Translations under genes and position numbers: made by a program
The notes under the pieces: model-generated
What the model saw: only the letters and a program-made list of their open reading frames with translations
Told to the model about the DNA's origin: nothing
The model's database searches: none
Part shown: positions 1-6,881 of the stretch, piece after piece
How the letters are laid out: every line of letters starts with the position of its first letter
Numbering within the stretch: the first letter of the stretch is position 1
Source of the DNA: an uncultured Limosilactobacillus sp.
Lineage (GTDB): Bacteria; Bacillota; Bacilli; Lactobacillales; Lactobacillaceae
Length of the DNA stretch: 42,140 nucleotides
NCBI RefSeq assembly: GCF_934202235.1
Contig: NZ_CAKPXS010000009.1
Location: 1 to 42,140 of the forward strand
Direction of reading: 5' to 3'

Positions 1-101
1 TTTGCCTCGATCCGAAGATCAAGGACCCTGCACATTTGTGTTCGTCGAAACTTTGTTCAGTTTTCAAAGGTCTACCTCGCTATCACTTATCGTGACAACA
101 A
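1..101 (-). ncRNA. 5' leader of an rRNA operon (partial; 16S lies left of the window)
   Basis: Read on the minus strand, positions 70-50 carry the CTTTGAAAACTGAACAAA element, which is typical of the untranslated leader before 16S rRNA and of the 16S-23S spacer in Firmicutes. It sits directly downstream of two strong promoters, so it is best read as the start of an rrn transcript running off the left edge. No mature 16S sequence is present in the window. That the 16S gene follows is inferred from this leader signature. Confidence 0.7.
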
Positions 102-107
102 TTAAGA

Positions 108-136
108 ATTTTACCAGCTCAATCATCTAAAGTCAA
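108..136 (-). promoter_or_regulatory. rRNA operon promoter P2
   Basis: On the minus strand, TTGACT (136-131) and TAAAAT (113-108) are separated by exactly 17 bases. Transcription would start near 102 and enter the rRNA leader. It lies 93 bases downstream of an equivalent promoter. Confidence 0.75.
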
Positions 137-200
137 CAACTTTTTTAAATTGTTTCGATGAGCTGAGTTGTTTTAGCTAACTGCCTCAACAACGGTATTT

Positions 201-229
201 AATATACAGACAAACTAGCCAGAAGTCAA
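201..229 (-). promoter_or_regulatory. rRNA operon promoter P1
   Basis: On the minus strand, TTGACT (229-224) and TATATT (206-201) are separated by 17 bases. Together with P2 it makes the tandem arrangement usual for rrn operons. The stretch 230-330 between this promoter and the hslO terminator is AT-rich and shows no gene. Confidence 0.7.
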
Positions 230-330
230 CAAGCAAATAGGCGCTATTTAATAGCTAATGTTCGTTAAATGCCAGCAATTTAAGTTCCTGCAATATAGTC
301 GTTCGGCTTTAAACCGCAACTAGCAATTAA

Positions 331-364
331 AAAGACCCGCCAAAGAACAATTTGACGGGTCTTT
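331..364 (-). terminator. Intrinsic terminator after hslO
   Basis: The arms AAAGACCCG and CGGGTCTTT, extended by a G-U pair and CAAA/TTTG, form a long stem. On the minus strand a T-rich stretch follows. It separates hslO from the rRNA promoters. The G-U pair exists only in the minus-strand RNA, supporting that direction. Confidence 0.8.
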
Positions 365-385
365 ACGAATAAAATCTTTTTCGAT

Positions 386-1285
386 TTATTTATTCAACTT
401 TTTCTGTTCAAGCAACTTCTTCAATTCTTCCTCACTAAACTCATACTTTTTCTTGCAAAAACGGCAAACAGCTTCAGCATGATGGTCCTCATTGATCAGT
501 GTCTTTAACTGGCTTGTCGGCAAGCCTTCAATGGCCCTGGCAAACCGTTTCTTACTACAGTCACAACGGTAAGATACCGGCATCGTTTCCAAAAACTTCA
601 GTTGGCCTTCACCAAAGATCTTCGTCAGCAGCTCTTCCGGCGTACTCCCTTCACGTAAAAGTTGCGATACCAGGGGAAGCTTCTTCAAGGATGATTCAAC
701 TCGCGCAATGTTATCATCACTTGCTCCAGGTAGGACCTGAATCAGAAAGCCACCCGCCGCTGTAACGTCATCGTGTTCATTAACAAAAACAGACAGTCCA
801 ACCGCTGACGGAATTTGTTCCGACTGTGCCAGGTAGTAAGTGAAATCGTCACCCAGTTCGCCTGACACGAGTTTGACTTCCCCAGAATATGGTTCTTTAT
901 CATCCGGACTCATCTTCGTCACCGTTAGCGTTCCCTGCTCACCAACTGCCCCACTGACGTCCAGCTTTCCCTGCGCATTTTCTGGTAAGCTCACGTGTGG
1001 ATTTTGCAGGTAGCCTTTTACAACACCGTCCGCGGTCCCATCACACACGATCGCACCGACAGGCCCGTCACCCTGGATCTTGACCGTCATTGCCTGTGTT
1101 TTATCCAGACCGGAAGTTGCCAACAACAAGGTGCCAATTAACGACCGGCCAAATGCAGCTGATGCCGTATTCCAGGTGTCATGAACTTTGTGAGCATGCT
1201 GAACTAACTGGGTGGCGTTGACCGCATAAGCGCGGAATTGGCCATCCTTACTCATTGCTTTCACTAAATAATCTGTTGATCTCAT
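386..1285 (-). CDS. hslO: Hsp33 redox-regulated chaperonin
   Basis: This 299-residue protein matches the Hsp33 family along its length. Hsp33 is a cytosolic holdase switched on by oxidation: it holds unfolding proteins when its zinc-bound cysteines form disulfides. The C-terminal redox switch is visible as CDC near residue 240 and CRFC about 30 residues later, giving the four zinc cysteines. The ATG is preceded by AGGAGG five bases upstream. The gene follows ftsH closely, an order seen in many lactobacilli and bacilli. A terminator hairpin ends right at its ribosome site, so expression probably depends on readthrough from ftsH. The dusB-lysS genes that often follow hslO in lactobacilli are absent here; an rRNA promoter region follows instead. 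Confidence 0.95.
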   Translation of the reverse strand: MRSTDYLVKAMSKDGQFRAYAVNATQLVQHAHKVHDTWNTASAAFGRSLIGTLLLATSGLDKTQAMTVKIQGDGPVGAIVCDGTADGVVKGYLQNPHVSLPENAQGKLDVSGAVGEQGTLTVTKMSPDDKEPYSGEVKLVSGELGDDFTYYLAQSEQIPSAVGLSVFVNEHDDVTAAGGFLIQVLPGASDDNIARVESSLKKLPLVSQLLREGSTPEELLTKIFGEGQLKFLETMPVSYRCDCSKKRFARAIEGLPTSQLKTLINEDHHAEAVCRFCKKKYEFSEEELKKLLEQKKLNK

Positions 1286-1299
1286 CGTTTCCTCCTAAG

Positions 1300-1333
1300 A
1301 AAAGAAGCAGTTGGTCCGAACACCAACTGCTTC
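1300..1333 (-). terminator. Intrinsic terminator between ftsH and hslO
   Basis: The perfect 12-bp stem GAAGCAGTTGGT / ACCAACTGCTTC with a 6-base loop is followed on the minus strand by TTTTCTT. The next bases are the AGGAGG ribosome site of hslO, leaving no room for an hslO promoter after it. It is therefore probably a partial terminator. Confidence 0.8.
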
Positions 1334-1342
1334 CACTTTATT

Positions 1343-3415
1343 TTACAACTTATTTGAGTCGTCGTGATCATCAGTAGCCTGTTGGTCCTCCGACCGCTGG
1401 TCAGCTGCCTCATCATGACGCTCATTTTCGCGACGTTCCAATTCACGCTTGGATTCTTCAAAGGTTGCAGCACGTTGTTCATCAGACTCTTGAGCGGCGT
1501 CCTTGGCCGGCATCTTCCCCGTCTTGTACAACGAAAGAATCTGCTTTTCATCTAACGTTTCGTACTTCAACAACGCCTCGGCAATCAGCTTGTGCTGTTC
1601 ACGGTGTTCCTCAATAATCTTGTGAGCAGTTGCGTGTCCTTCATTAAGCAAGCGTTTGACTTCTTCATCGACAATGGCCTGCGTATGTTCAGAGTATGGT
1701 TGTTGCCCATAGGACTGTCCAGGTGTCATTCCACCACTAGTAACCAGTTCGACTGGCCCAATCTTATCGCTCATCCCGTACTGGGTAACCATTGCCCGGG
1801 CAATCTGCGTTGCCTGTTCAAAGTCATTTGAAGCACCCGATGACTGTGAGTTAAAGATAATCTCTTCAGCAGCACGACCACCCATTAAACCGGCAATCTG
1901 TTCCTTGGCGTTCTTCTTGCTCATCAGCATCTGGTCTTCCCGTGGCAGCATAATAGCGTAACCACCGGCACGACCACGGGGGACAATCGTCACTTTGTGA
2001 ACAACCCGGGCGTCATTCAATACCAAACCGACAATGGTGTGCCCAGCTTCGTGGAAGGCCACCGTCTTCCGTTCTTGTGGGCTAACTACTTTATCATGTT
2101 TGGCAGGACCGGCGATCACCCGGTCTTCGGCTTCATCCAAGTCAGCAGCGTCAATCTGGTCCTTATTACGACGAGCAGCCAATAAGGCGGCCTCGTTTAA
2201 CAGGTTTTCAAGGTCGGCACCAACAAAACCTGGTGTTTGCTTGGCAATTTCCTTCAAATCCACGTCAGCTGCCAATGGCTTGTTCTTAGCGTGGACACGC
2301 AGGATGGCCTCACGACCCTTGACGTCAGGACGGCCAACCAAAATCTTCCGGTCAAACCGGCCTGGACGCAACAGTGCCGGGTCAAGAACGTCCGAACGGT
2401 TCGTTGCGGCCATTACAATGACCCCTTCATCACCCTGGAAACCGTCCATTTCAACCAGCAGCTGGTTCAGCGTCTGTTCACGTTCATCGTGACCGCCGCC
2501 GACGCCGGACCCCCGGCGCCGACCAACGGCATCGATTTCGTCGATAAAGATGATCGCTGGTGCAGACTTCTTCGCTTGTTCAAACAAGTCACGTACCCGG
2601 CTGGCACCAACCCCGACGAACATTTCAACGAAGTCAGACCCGGAAATGGAGAAGAATGGCACCCCAGCTTCACCGGCGACCGCCTTGGCTAGCAAGGTCT
2701 TACCGGTACCCGGAGGCCCCTCCAGCAAAACACCAGATGGAATCCGTGCACCTAACCGGGAGAATTTCTGGGGGTTCTTCAGGAACTCAACAACTTCGAC
2801 CAGTTCCTGCTTTTCTTCCTCTTCCCCGGCAACATCAGAGAAACGCACTTTGTTTTTCTTGCTGTTAGAAGGCTTGATGTGGGTCTTACCGAAGTTCATC
2901 ACTCCGCCACGACCGCCACCTTGCCCGGCCTGCCCCATCATCATGTAGAAGAAGAAAATCATGATGACTAGCGGCAGGACCGTCAACAGCAGGTTCATCC
3001 AAAAGCTATTAGACTCCTCTGCGTGTGTCGTGATTTTGACGTTTTCCCGGTCAGCATACTTTTGTAGTTGGCTTACCGTGACGTCGCTTTGCAAGACAGA
3101 GCTCTGGAAGTTGTTAGCTTTTCCCGACTGAGATCCCAGAATGCTCAAACCATTGTTAGAACTACTATCCGTCTTTTGCGGATGGCGGTAAGCCCCAGTG
3201 ATCTTGTAAACACCACCATTGGGCTGAACCTGGAAATTTTTGATTTTATTACTCTTTAACTCCGAAATAAACTCGGTTTGGGAAACGGTCTTCGTTTGGC
3301 CGCCATTACCGTTATTTCCTCCGAAGAAGAAGTAGGCAATCCCCATTAGGCACAAGAAGATGACGGAGTAAAAGAGTATGTTATGACCAAAACCATTATT
3401 TCGGCGATTGTTCAT
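1343..3415 (-). CDS. ftsH: ATP-dependent zinc metalloprotease FtsH
   Basis: This 690-residue protein is a membrane-anchored AAA+ protease that degrades misfolded membrane proteins and some cytosolic regulators as a hexamer. Two membrane segments (about 12-32 and 138-160) flank a small extracellular domain. A Gly-rich linker leads to the AAA module with Walker A GPPGTGKT (233-240), Walker B IIFIDEID (288-295) and the second region of homology with RPGRFDR (350-356). The M41 protease domain has the zinc motif HEAGH (455-459). The acidic, Arg-rich tail from about 640 is low complexity and poorly conserved. Its promoter carries a CtsR-type operator, so it is likely a heat-stress gene. It follows tilS-hpt, as in Bacillus. 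Confidence 0.97.
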   Translation of the reverse strand: MNNRRNNGFGHNILFYSVIFLCLMGIAYFFFGGNNGNGGQTKTVSQTEFISELKSNKIKNFQVQPNGGVYKITGAYRHPQKTDSSSNNGLSILGSQSGKANNFQSSVLQSDVTVSQLQKYADRENVKITTHAEESNSFWMNLLLTVLPLVIMIFFFYMMMGQAGQGGGRGGVMNFGKTHIKPSNSKKNKVRFSDVAGEEEEKQELVEVVEFLKNPQKFSRLGARIPSGVLLEGPPGTGKTLLAKAVAGEAGVPFFSISGSDFVEMFVGVGASRVRDLFEQAKKSAPAIIFIDEIDAVGRRRGSGVGGGHDEREQTLNQLLVEMDGFQGDEGVIVMAATNRSDVLDPALLRPGRFDRKILVGRPDVKGREAILRVHAKNKPLAADVDLKEIAKQTPGFVGADLENLLNEAALLAARRNKDQIDAADLDEAEDRVIAGPAKHDKVVSPQERKTVAFHEAGHTIVGLVLNDARVVHKVTIVPRGRAGGYAIMLPREDQMLMSKKNAKEQIAGLMGGRAAEEIIFNSQSSGASNDFEQATQIARAMVTQYGMSDKIGPVELVTSGGMTPGQSYGQQPYSEHTQAIVDEEVKRLLNEGHATAHKIIEEHREQHKLIAEALLKYETLDEKQILSLYKTGKMPAKDAAQESDEQRAATFEESKRELERRENERHDEAADQRSEDQQATDDHDDSNKL

Positions 3416-3466
3416 ACATAACTCCTATCCGACGGCAACACCGTCTGATTACTACTAACGTTGGTC

Positions 3467-3496
3467 ATAATATCATACCTGACTATCTTTGACCAA
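3467..3496 (-). promoter_or_regulatory. ftsH promoter with CtsR operator
   Basis: On the minus strand, TTGGTC (3496-3491) and TATTAT (3472-3467) are 18 bases apart. Between and over them (3494-3478) lies GGTCAAA-GAT-AGTCAGG. This matches the CtsR heptad direct repeat (RGTCAAA-NAN-RGTCAAA) fully in the first half and in 5 of 7 bases in the second. A repressor bound there would block RNA polymerase. CtsR control of ftsH has been described in Lactobacillus plantarum, so this is consistent with known biology. Confidence 0.72.
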
Positions 3497-3509
3497 TATT
3501 TTATCTACA

Positions 3510-4055
3510 CTAGTTTTCGTAAACGCTGGGCTTTAAAACTCCGACGTAAGGAAGGTTCCGGTAAAAGCCCTGGTAGTCTAAACCGTAGCCCACTAAAAAC
3601 TCATTGGGAACATTGAAGCCGACGTAGTCAGCATGGATATCTACCAGCCGCCCTTCCGGTTTATCCAGCAAAGAACAAACCTTGATGCTCTTTGCACCAC
3701 GATCAGCTAAGAGTTCCATCAAGAACTTCAATGTCCGACCACTATCAACGATATCTTCCATTATCAGAACGTTGCGTCCCTTAATGTCGTTCTTCAAATC
3801 ATGAATTAGCTTAATCTTGCCCGTGGATTTGACCCCACCTTGAAAACTTGACACATCAACGAAGTCCATTTGAGCGTAAATATCCATCCGCTCCAACATA
3901 TCAATGGAAAATAAGATTGCGCCGGTTAACACCGATACAATGATCGGTTTCTTATCACGGTAATCTTCGCAGATTTGCTTTGCCAGCTCCGTTTCGCGCT
4001 GGGCAATGTCTTCTTGGCTATAGATAACCCGCTCGATATCGTTGTTCATTGTCAA
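3510..4055 (-). CDS. hpt: Hypoxanthine phosphoribosyltransferase
   Basis: This purine salvage enzyme converts hypoxanthine or guanine and PRPP to IMP or GMP. The PRPP loop is visible as VLIMEDIVDSGRT near residues 95-107, and the length (about 180) is typical. Two starts compete. A TTG at 4055 overlaps the tilS stop as TTGA, with GGAGGG six bases upstream. An ATG six bases downstream (4049) gives the usual short N-terminus but a 12-base spacing. The first fits translational coupling and the second fits family length. The order yabR-tilS-hpt-ftsH is conserved in Firmicutes. Confidence 0.93.
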   Translation of the reverse strand: MTMNNDIERVIYSQEDIAQRETELAKQICEDYRDKKPIIVSVLTGAILFSIDMLERMDIYAQMDFVDVSSFQGGVKSTGKIKLIHDLKNDIKGRNVLIMEDIVDSGRTLKFLMELLADRGAKSIKVCSLLDKPEGRLVDIHADYVGFNVPNEFLVGYGLDYQGFYRNLPYVGVLKPSVYEN

Positions 4056-5434
4056 TGTGATCCCTCCGTCTTTTGTCTTTGTTCAACCAATCGAACTGCC
4101 TGCCAGCTAGCCGGTAACCCGTGCGGGCGTTCGCGCCAGGTGGTCTTATAGCCGACCACCCACAGGACCTGGTCATCGGCATCGACAAGGACCAGTTGGC
4201 GGCGACGCTGTGCTTGCGGAACTTTATTATTAATCATCACCCGCTCAACGCTTTGGTGACCACCACCCTTTAACCGCAGTTGGTCACCACTACGCCAAGT
4301 CCGCCACATTAGCGGCATTTTCTGTGACGGCAGCCATATCTCAGCAACATTCTGTACCTTGTCATCGACGGCCGCTGCTGGCAGCACTGCCACCTGGTAA
4401 TGGTCGTTGACTGTTAACCAGTGGCCTAATTTTACCACAGCCCGCCATGCTTGCGGACGCTGATTTGACCTGGCCATCACCACGTGGGCATACCGGTATG
4501 ATTTTTTTAGCAAGAGCCCGTTCGCCAAGGCCAGCTCTCCCTGCGGTCGTTGCCGGTTCAGCAATAACTGGTCCAATTGACGCAGTTGTTCACGGTTAAA
4601 GTCAACCAAGCCCCGCCGAGTTAGCCACCTGATGAGGACTTGGTGACGTGCTGGCGGTGTTAACTGCTGAAAATCAGCTACCCGGAGGGTCTCACCATTG
4701 CTAATCTGTTTTAAAATTGCGTCTGCCTGTTGGTCACGAAATGCTAAGAGGTCTGCTAAATCATGGTGGTATTCGTAGAGGTGGCGTTTAACGGCAGGAT
4801 TTTCTTTGACCAAGGAAGGAAGTACCTGGTGACGGAACCGGTTGCGCTCAATCCCGAGGTCGCGGTTAGTAACATCTTCATACCACTTCACGTGGTGCTC
4901 TTGCGCATAGTGATAAAGCTGGGACTTAACAAACGGCAGTAACGGGCGAATAAGGGTCGCACCATAGAAAGGCCGGTCGGCAGCAATCCCCACTAGCTGA
5001 CTCAACTGACCACCACGGACTAGCTTCATCAACATTGTTTCCGCTAAGTCGTCCCCATGGTGGGCGGTCATCACCACCGTGGCGCCGACTTCATCTTTGA
5101 GCTGCCGGAAGAAGTGGTAGCGGACCTGGCGGCCAGCCGCTTCGATCCCGCTAGTTGGGTGGTCTGCCTTTCGCCAGTGAATGACGTGCAACTCCAGAGC
5201 TCGTTGCTGACAATAACCCCGAAGGTAGTCTTCTTCCTCCCAGCTTTGCTGACGTAGTTCATGGTTAACGTGGGCAACAACAATCCGTGGGTGGTGCGGC
5301 AACCGCTGCAGCAGTTCTAACAACACCATCGAGTCAACTCCCGTCGAAACAGCGACCACCACCGTTTTAGCGGTATTAAAAAAGCGGTCCTCCTGGAGGT
5401 GCCGCTTAAATTGTTCATATAGTGAGCTGCTCAT
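4052..5434 (-). CDS. tilS: tRNA(Ile)-lysidine synthase
   Basis: TilS adenylates C34 of tRNA-Ile(CAU) and attaches lysine, changing its codon from AUG to AUA; it is essential. The N-terminal PP-loop reads AVSTGVDSM near residues 28-36, with Thr where most homologues have Gly (SGGVDS). The central substrate-binding part and the C-terminal TilS domain are both present, and at 460 residues it is full length. The start ATG is directly next to the end of yabR, and the stop overlaps the hpt start region, so the three genes are probably co-translated. Confidence 0.95.
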   Translation of the reverse strand: MSSSLYEQFKRHLQEDRFFNTAKTVVVAVSTGVDSMVLLELLQRLPHHPRIVVAHVNHELRQQSWEEEDYLRGYCQQRALELHVIHWRKADHPTSGIEAAGRQVRYHFFRQLKDEVGATVVMTAHHGDDLAETMLMKLVRGGQLSQLVGIAADRPFYGATLIRPLLPFVKSQLYHYAQEHHVKWYEDVTNRDLGIERNRFRHQVLPSLVKENPAVKRHLYEYHHDLADLLAFRDQQADAILKQISNGETLRVADFQQLTPPARHQVLIRWLTRRGLVDFNREQLRQLDQLLLNRQRPQGELALANGLLLKKSYRYAHVVMARSNQRPQAWRAVVKLGHWLTVNDHYQVAVLPAAAVDDKVQNVAEIWLPSQKMPLMWRTWRSGDQLRLKGGGHQSVERVMINNKVPQAQRRRQLVLVDADDQVLWVVGYKTTWRERPHGLPASWQAVRLVEQRQKTEGSH

Positions 5435-5955
5435 TACCGACGCCGCCCGCCACGGCCACCGCGCTTACCATCAGTTTGTCGCTTCAGCGTGGAAAGACGT
5501 GACTCGCTTTCTTTCATATAATCGGCCAGCATGTCATTGAAGTCTTCATTCTGGCGGTGAGAATGGTGGTTATTAAAGCCACCGTGACCCCCACCATTTG
5601 GTCGACCATGAAAACCACCACCATGGCCTTCGTGATTGTGGTGGAAGTTATTATCGTGGTGGTCGCGCCGGAAGTGGCGGTGCCCACCGTGACCATGGTC
5701 TTCATGGTGACGTTCTGCTTCCGGAAGTGCCGCCTTCATGGACAAGGCAATCTTCCCATCATCGCCAATCTTCATCACTTTCACTGTTACCGAGTCACCA
5801 ACTGACAGCACATCATGAATATCCTTCACAAAACTGTCAGAAATCTGGCTAATGTGTACCAGCCCGGTTTGGTTGTCATCTAAATCAACAAATGCACCAA
5901 AATTCGTAATTCCAGAAACTTTACCGACGACCTTGTCGCCAACTTCAATTGCCAT
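5434..5955 (-). CDS. yabR: S1 domain RNA-binding protein, YabR-like, with His-rich tail
   Basis: Residues 1-75 form one S1 RNA-binding domain (GDKVVGKVSGITNFGAFVDL onwards), as in Bacillus YabR and the S1 domain of polynucleotide phosphorylase. From about residue 80 to 135 the protein is extremely rich in His, Gly and Asn, with around 17 histidines. A charged segment and a terminal RGGRGG-RRR cluster follow. The tail could bind RNA or metal ions; its function is unknown. The gene starts a transcription unit after the divIC terminator and leads into tilS and hpt. Confidence 0.88.
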   Translation of the reverse strand: MAIEVGDKVVGKVSGITNFGAFVDLDDNQTGLVHISQISDSFVKDIHDVLSVGDSVTVKVMKIGDDGKIALSMKAALPEAERHHEDHGHGGHRHFRRDHHDNNFHHNHEGHGGGFHGRPNGGGHGGFNNHHSHRQNEDFNDMLADYMKESESRLSTLKRQTDGKRGGRGGRRR

Positions 5956-5997
5956 GAACCTAATGGCCCTCCTAATTTACTTATCTTAATAACATTG

Positions 5998-6006
5998 AGT
6001 ATAACA
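5998..6006 (-). promoter_or_regulatory. Extended -10 promoter for yabR-tilS-hpt
   Basis: On the minus strand, TGT-TATACT (6006-5998) is an extended -10 element about 40 bases before the yabR start and just after the divIC terminator. No convincing -35 is seen, which extended -10 promoters tolerate. Confidence 0.45.
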
Positions 6007-6040
6007 TATGACATCATTGCTTTGCCGCCCTTAATTAAGA

Positions 6041-6075
6041 AAAAAGTTGTGGTTAGGACCTAAGCTAACCACAAC
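6041..6075 (-). terminator. Intrinsic terminator after divIC
   Basis: The perfect 11-bp stem GTTGTGGTTAG / CTAACCACAAC (arms 6046-6056 and 6065-6075) is followed on the minus strand by TTTTTTC. It separates divIC from yabR. Confidence 0.88.
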
Positions 6076-6092
6076 TATTGGTTCATTAATTA

Positions 6093-6461
6093 TTAGTTGG
6101 CAAAGTTATAAATTGTTTCGCCACTCTTGGAGTAATTGTACTTTTGCCGAAGGACTTGCTGGATGTAAGCCGGGTCATGCAGCGATTTAACCTCAGCTTT
6201 CAGCTGACGATTGGTTTTCTTTTTGGCAGCCAATTCTGTCTTCGTCCCCGCAATCTGCAAATTAACTGTTGACAAGGTGTGGTGATTAACCAAAATTTGA
6301 ATGCCAAATAGCAAGGTCAAACAGCCAGTTACCAACAAGATAACCCGCCGTCGTTTCGCATGAACTTTCTTGATATAGTGCTGATTGGCCTGCATCTGAG
6401 CATTCTGTTGCCGTGAATATGGCGTATTGATCGCGGTAACCCGGTCATGCGAAAAAGACAT
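6093..6461 (-). CDS. divIC: Septum formation protein DivIC
   Basis: This 122-residue bitopic membrane protein has the FtsB/DivIC layout: a cytosolic N-terminus, one membrane segment at 39-58, then a short extracellular coiled coil (about 65-95) and a conserved end with DPAYIQQVLRQKYNYSK. DivIC forms a complex with FtsL and DivIB in the divisome. The start chosen (ATG at 6461) has GGAGG at good spacing; longer in-frame reading has no ribosome site. It has its own promoter and terminator. As in Bacillus it sits between rqcP and the yabR-tilS genes. Confidence 0.92.
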   Translation of the reverse strand: MSFSHDRVTAINTPYSRQQNAQMQANQHYIKKVHAKRRRVILLVTGCLTLLFGIQILVNHHTLSTVNLQIAGTKTELAAKKKTNRQLKAEVKSLHDPAYIQQVLRQKYNYSKSGETIYNFAN

Positions 6462-6492
6462 TACAACCCCTCCATAAATATAACTAAAATTA

Positions 6493-6522
6493 ATTATAAC
6501 AAGCTCACATGATCTTTGTCTA
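6493..6522 (-). promoter_or_regulatory. divIC promoter
   Basis: On the minus strand, TAGACA (6522-6517) is followed after 18 bases by TATAAT (6498-6493), with an upstream TG that makes the -10 extended. It lies about 30 bases before divIC. Confidence 0.7.
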
Positions 6523-6605
6523 GTGATAAGGAAGAAAAAGACCATGTTTACGGGAAAGGACGCGCTTTCACTTTTTTACCGCTACCAGCTTCTCGGCAGT
6601 CACCA

Positions 6606-6881
6606 TTAAAACGGGTTGGAAAAGTCTTCCTTAAAACTTTCGTCAACAATAGTGTACATCTTTTCGGCTTCTGCCTTTTTCGTCGTTTCGACAATTTGGT
6701 TGATCTTCACTTTTTCGGTTTTGTTACCAAACTTAATGGTTAAAACATCCCCGGCCTTGACCGAACTGGATGATTTCGCCTGCTTATCGTTAATCAGGAT
6801 TCGTCCCTGGTCGGCAATGGACTTGGCAACTGTCCGTCGCTTAATAATCCGCGAAACTTTTAAGAATTTATCGAGTCTCAT
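6606..6881 (-). CDS. rqcP: RqcP (YabO) S4-domain ribosome quality control protein
   Basis: This 91-residue protein is an S4 RNA-binding domain (MRLDKFLKVSRIIKRRTVAK at the N-terminus) of the YabO/RqcP family, related to Hsp15. In Bacillus, RqcP works with RqcH on stalled 50S subunits to add alanine tails to nascent chains. The start overlaps the end of the flippase gene by 14 bases, indicating translational coupling. The order flippase-rqcP-divIC matches the Bacillus yabM-yabO-divIC region, but the MazG-type yabN found there is missing. Confidence 0.92.
   Translation of the reverse strand: MRLDKFLKVSRIIKRRTVAKSIADQGRILINDKQAKSSSSVKAGDVLTIKFGNKTEKVKINQIVETTKKAEAEKMYTIVDESFKEDFSNPF

Noticed and set aside
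243..255. Short palindrome GCTATTTAATAGC upstream of the rRNA promoters
   Set aside because: Only 6-bp AT-rich arms, no T-run, and no match to a known operator.
2034..2948. Several plus-strand open frames of 100-150 codons
   Set aside because: All are antisense shadows of ftsH with no start signals.
3431..3445. Hairpin GACGG/CCGTC in the ftsH leader
   Set aside because: Five base pairs only and no T-run. It might affect translation slightly, but nothing more can be supported.
5336..5362. TilS PP-loop with STGVDS in place of SGGVDS as a sign of inactivity
   Set aside because: Ser, Gly, Asp and Ser of the loop are kept and the rest of the protein is intact. The Thr is likely a harmless lineage variant.
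6462..6605. Possible extra small gene between rqcP and divIC
   Set aside because: Only a 12-codon frame is present. The region is explained by the divIC promoter and an untranslated stretch.
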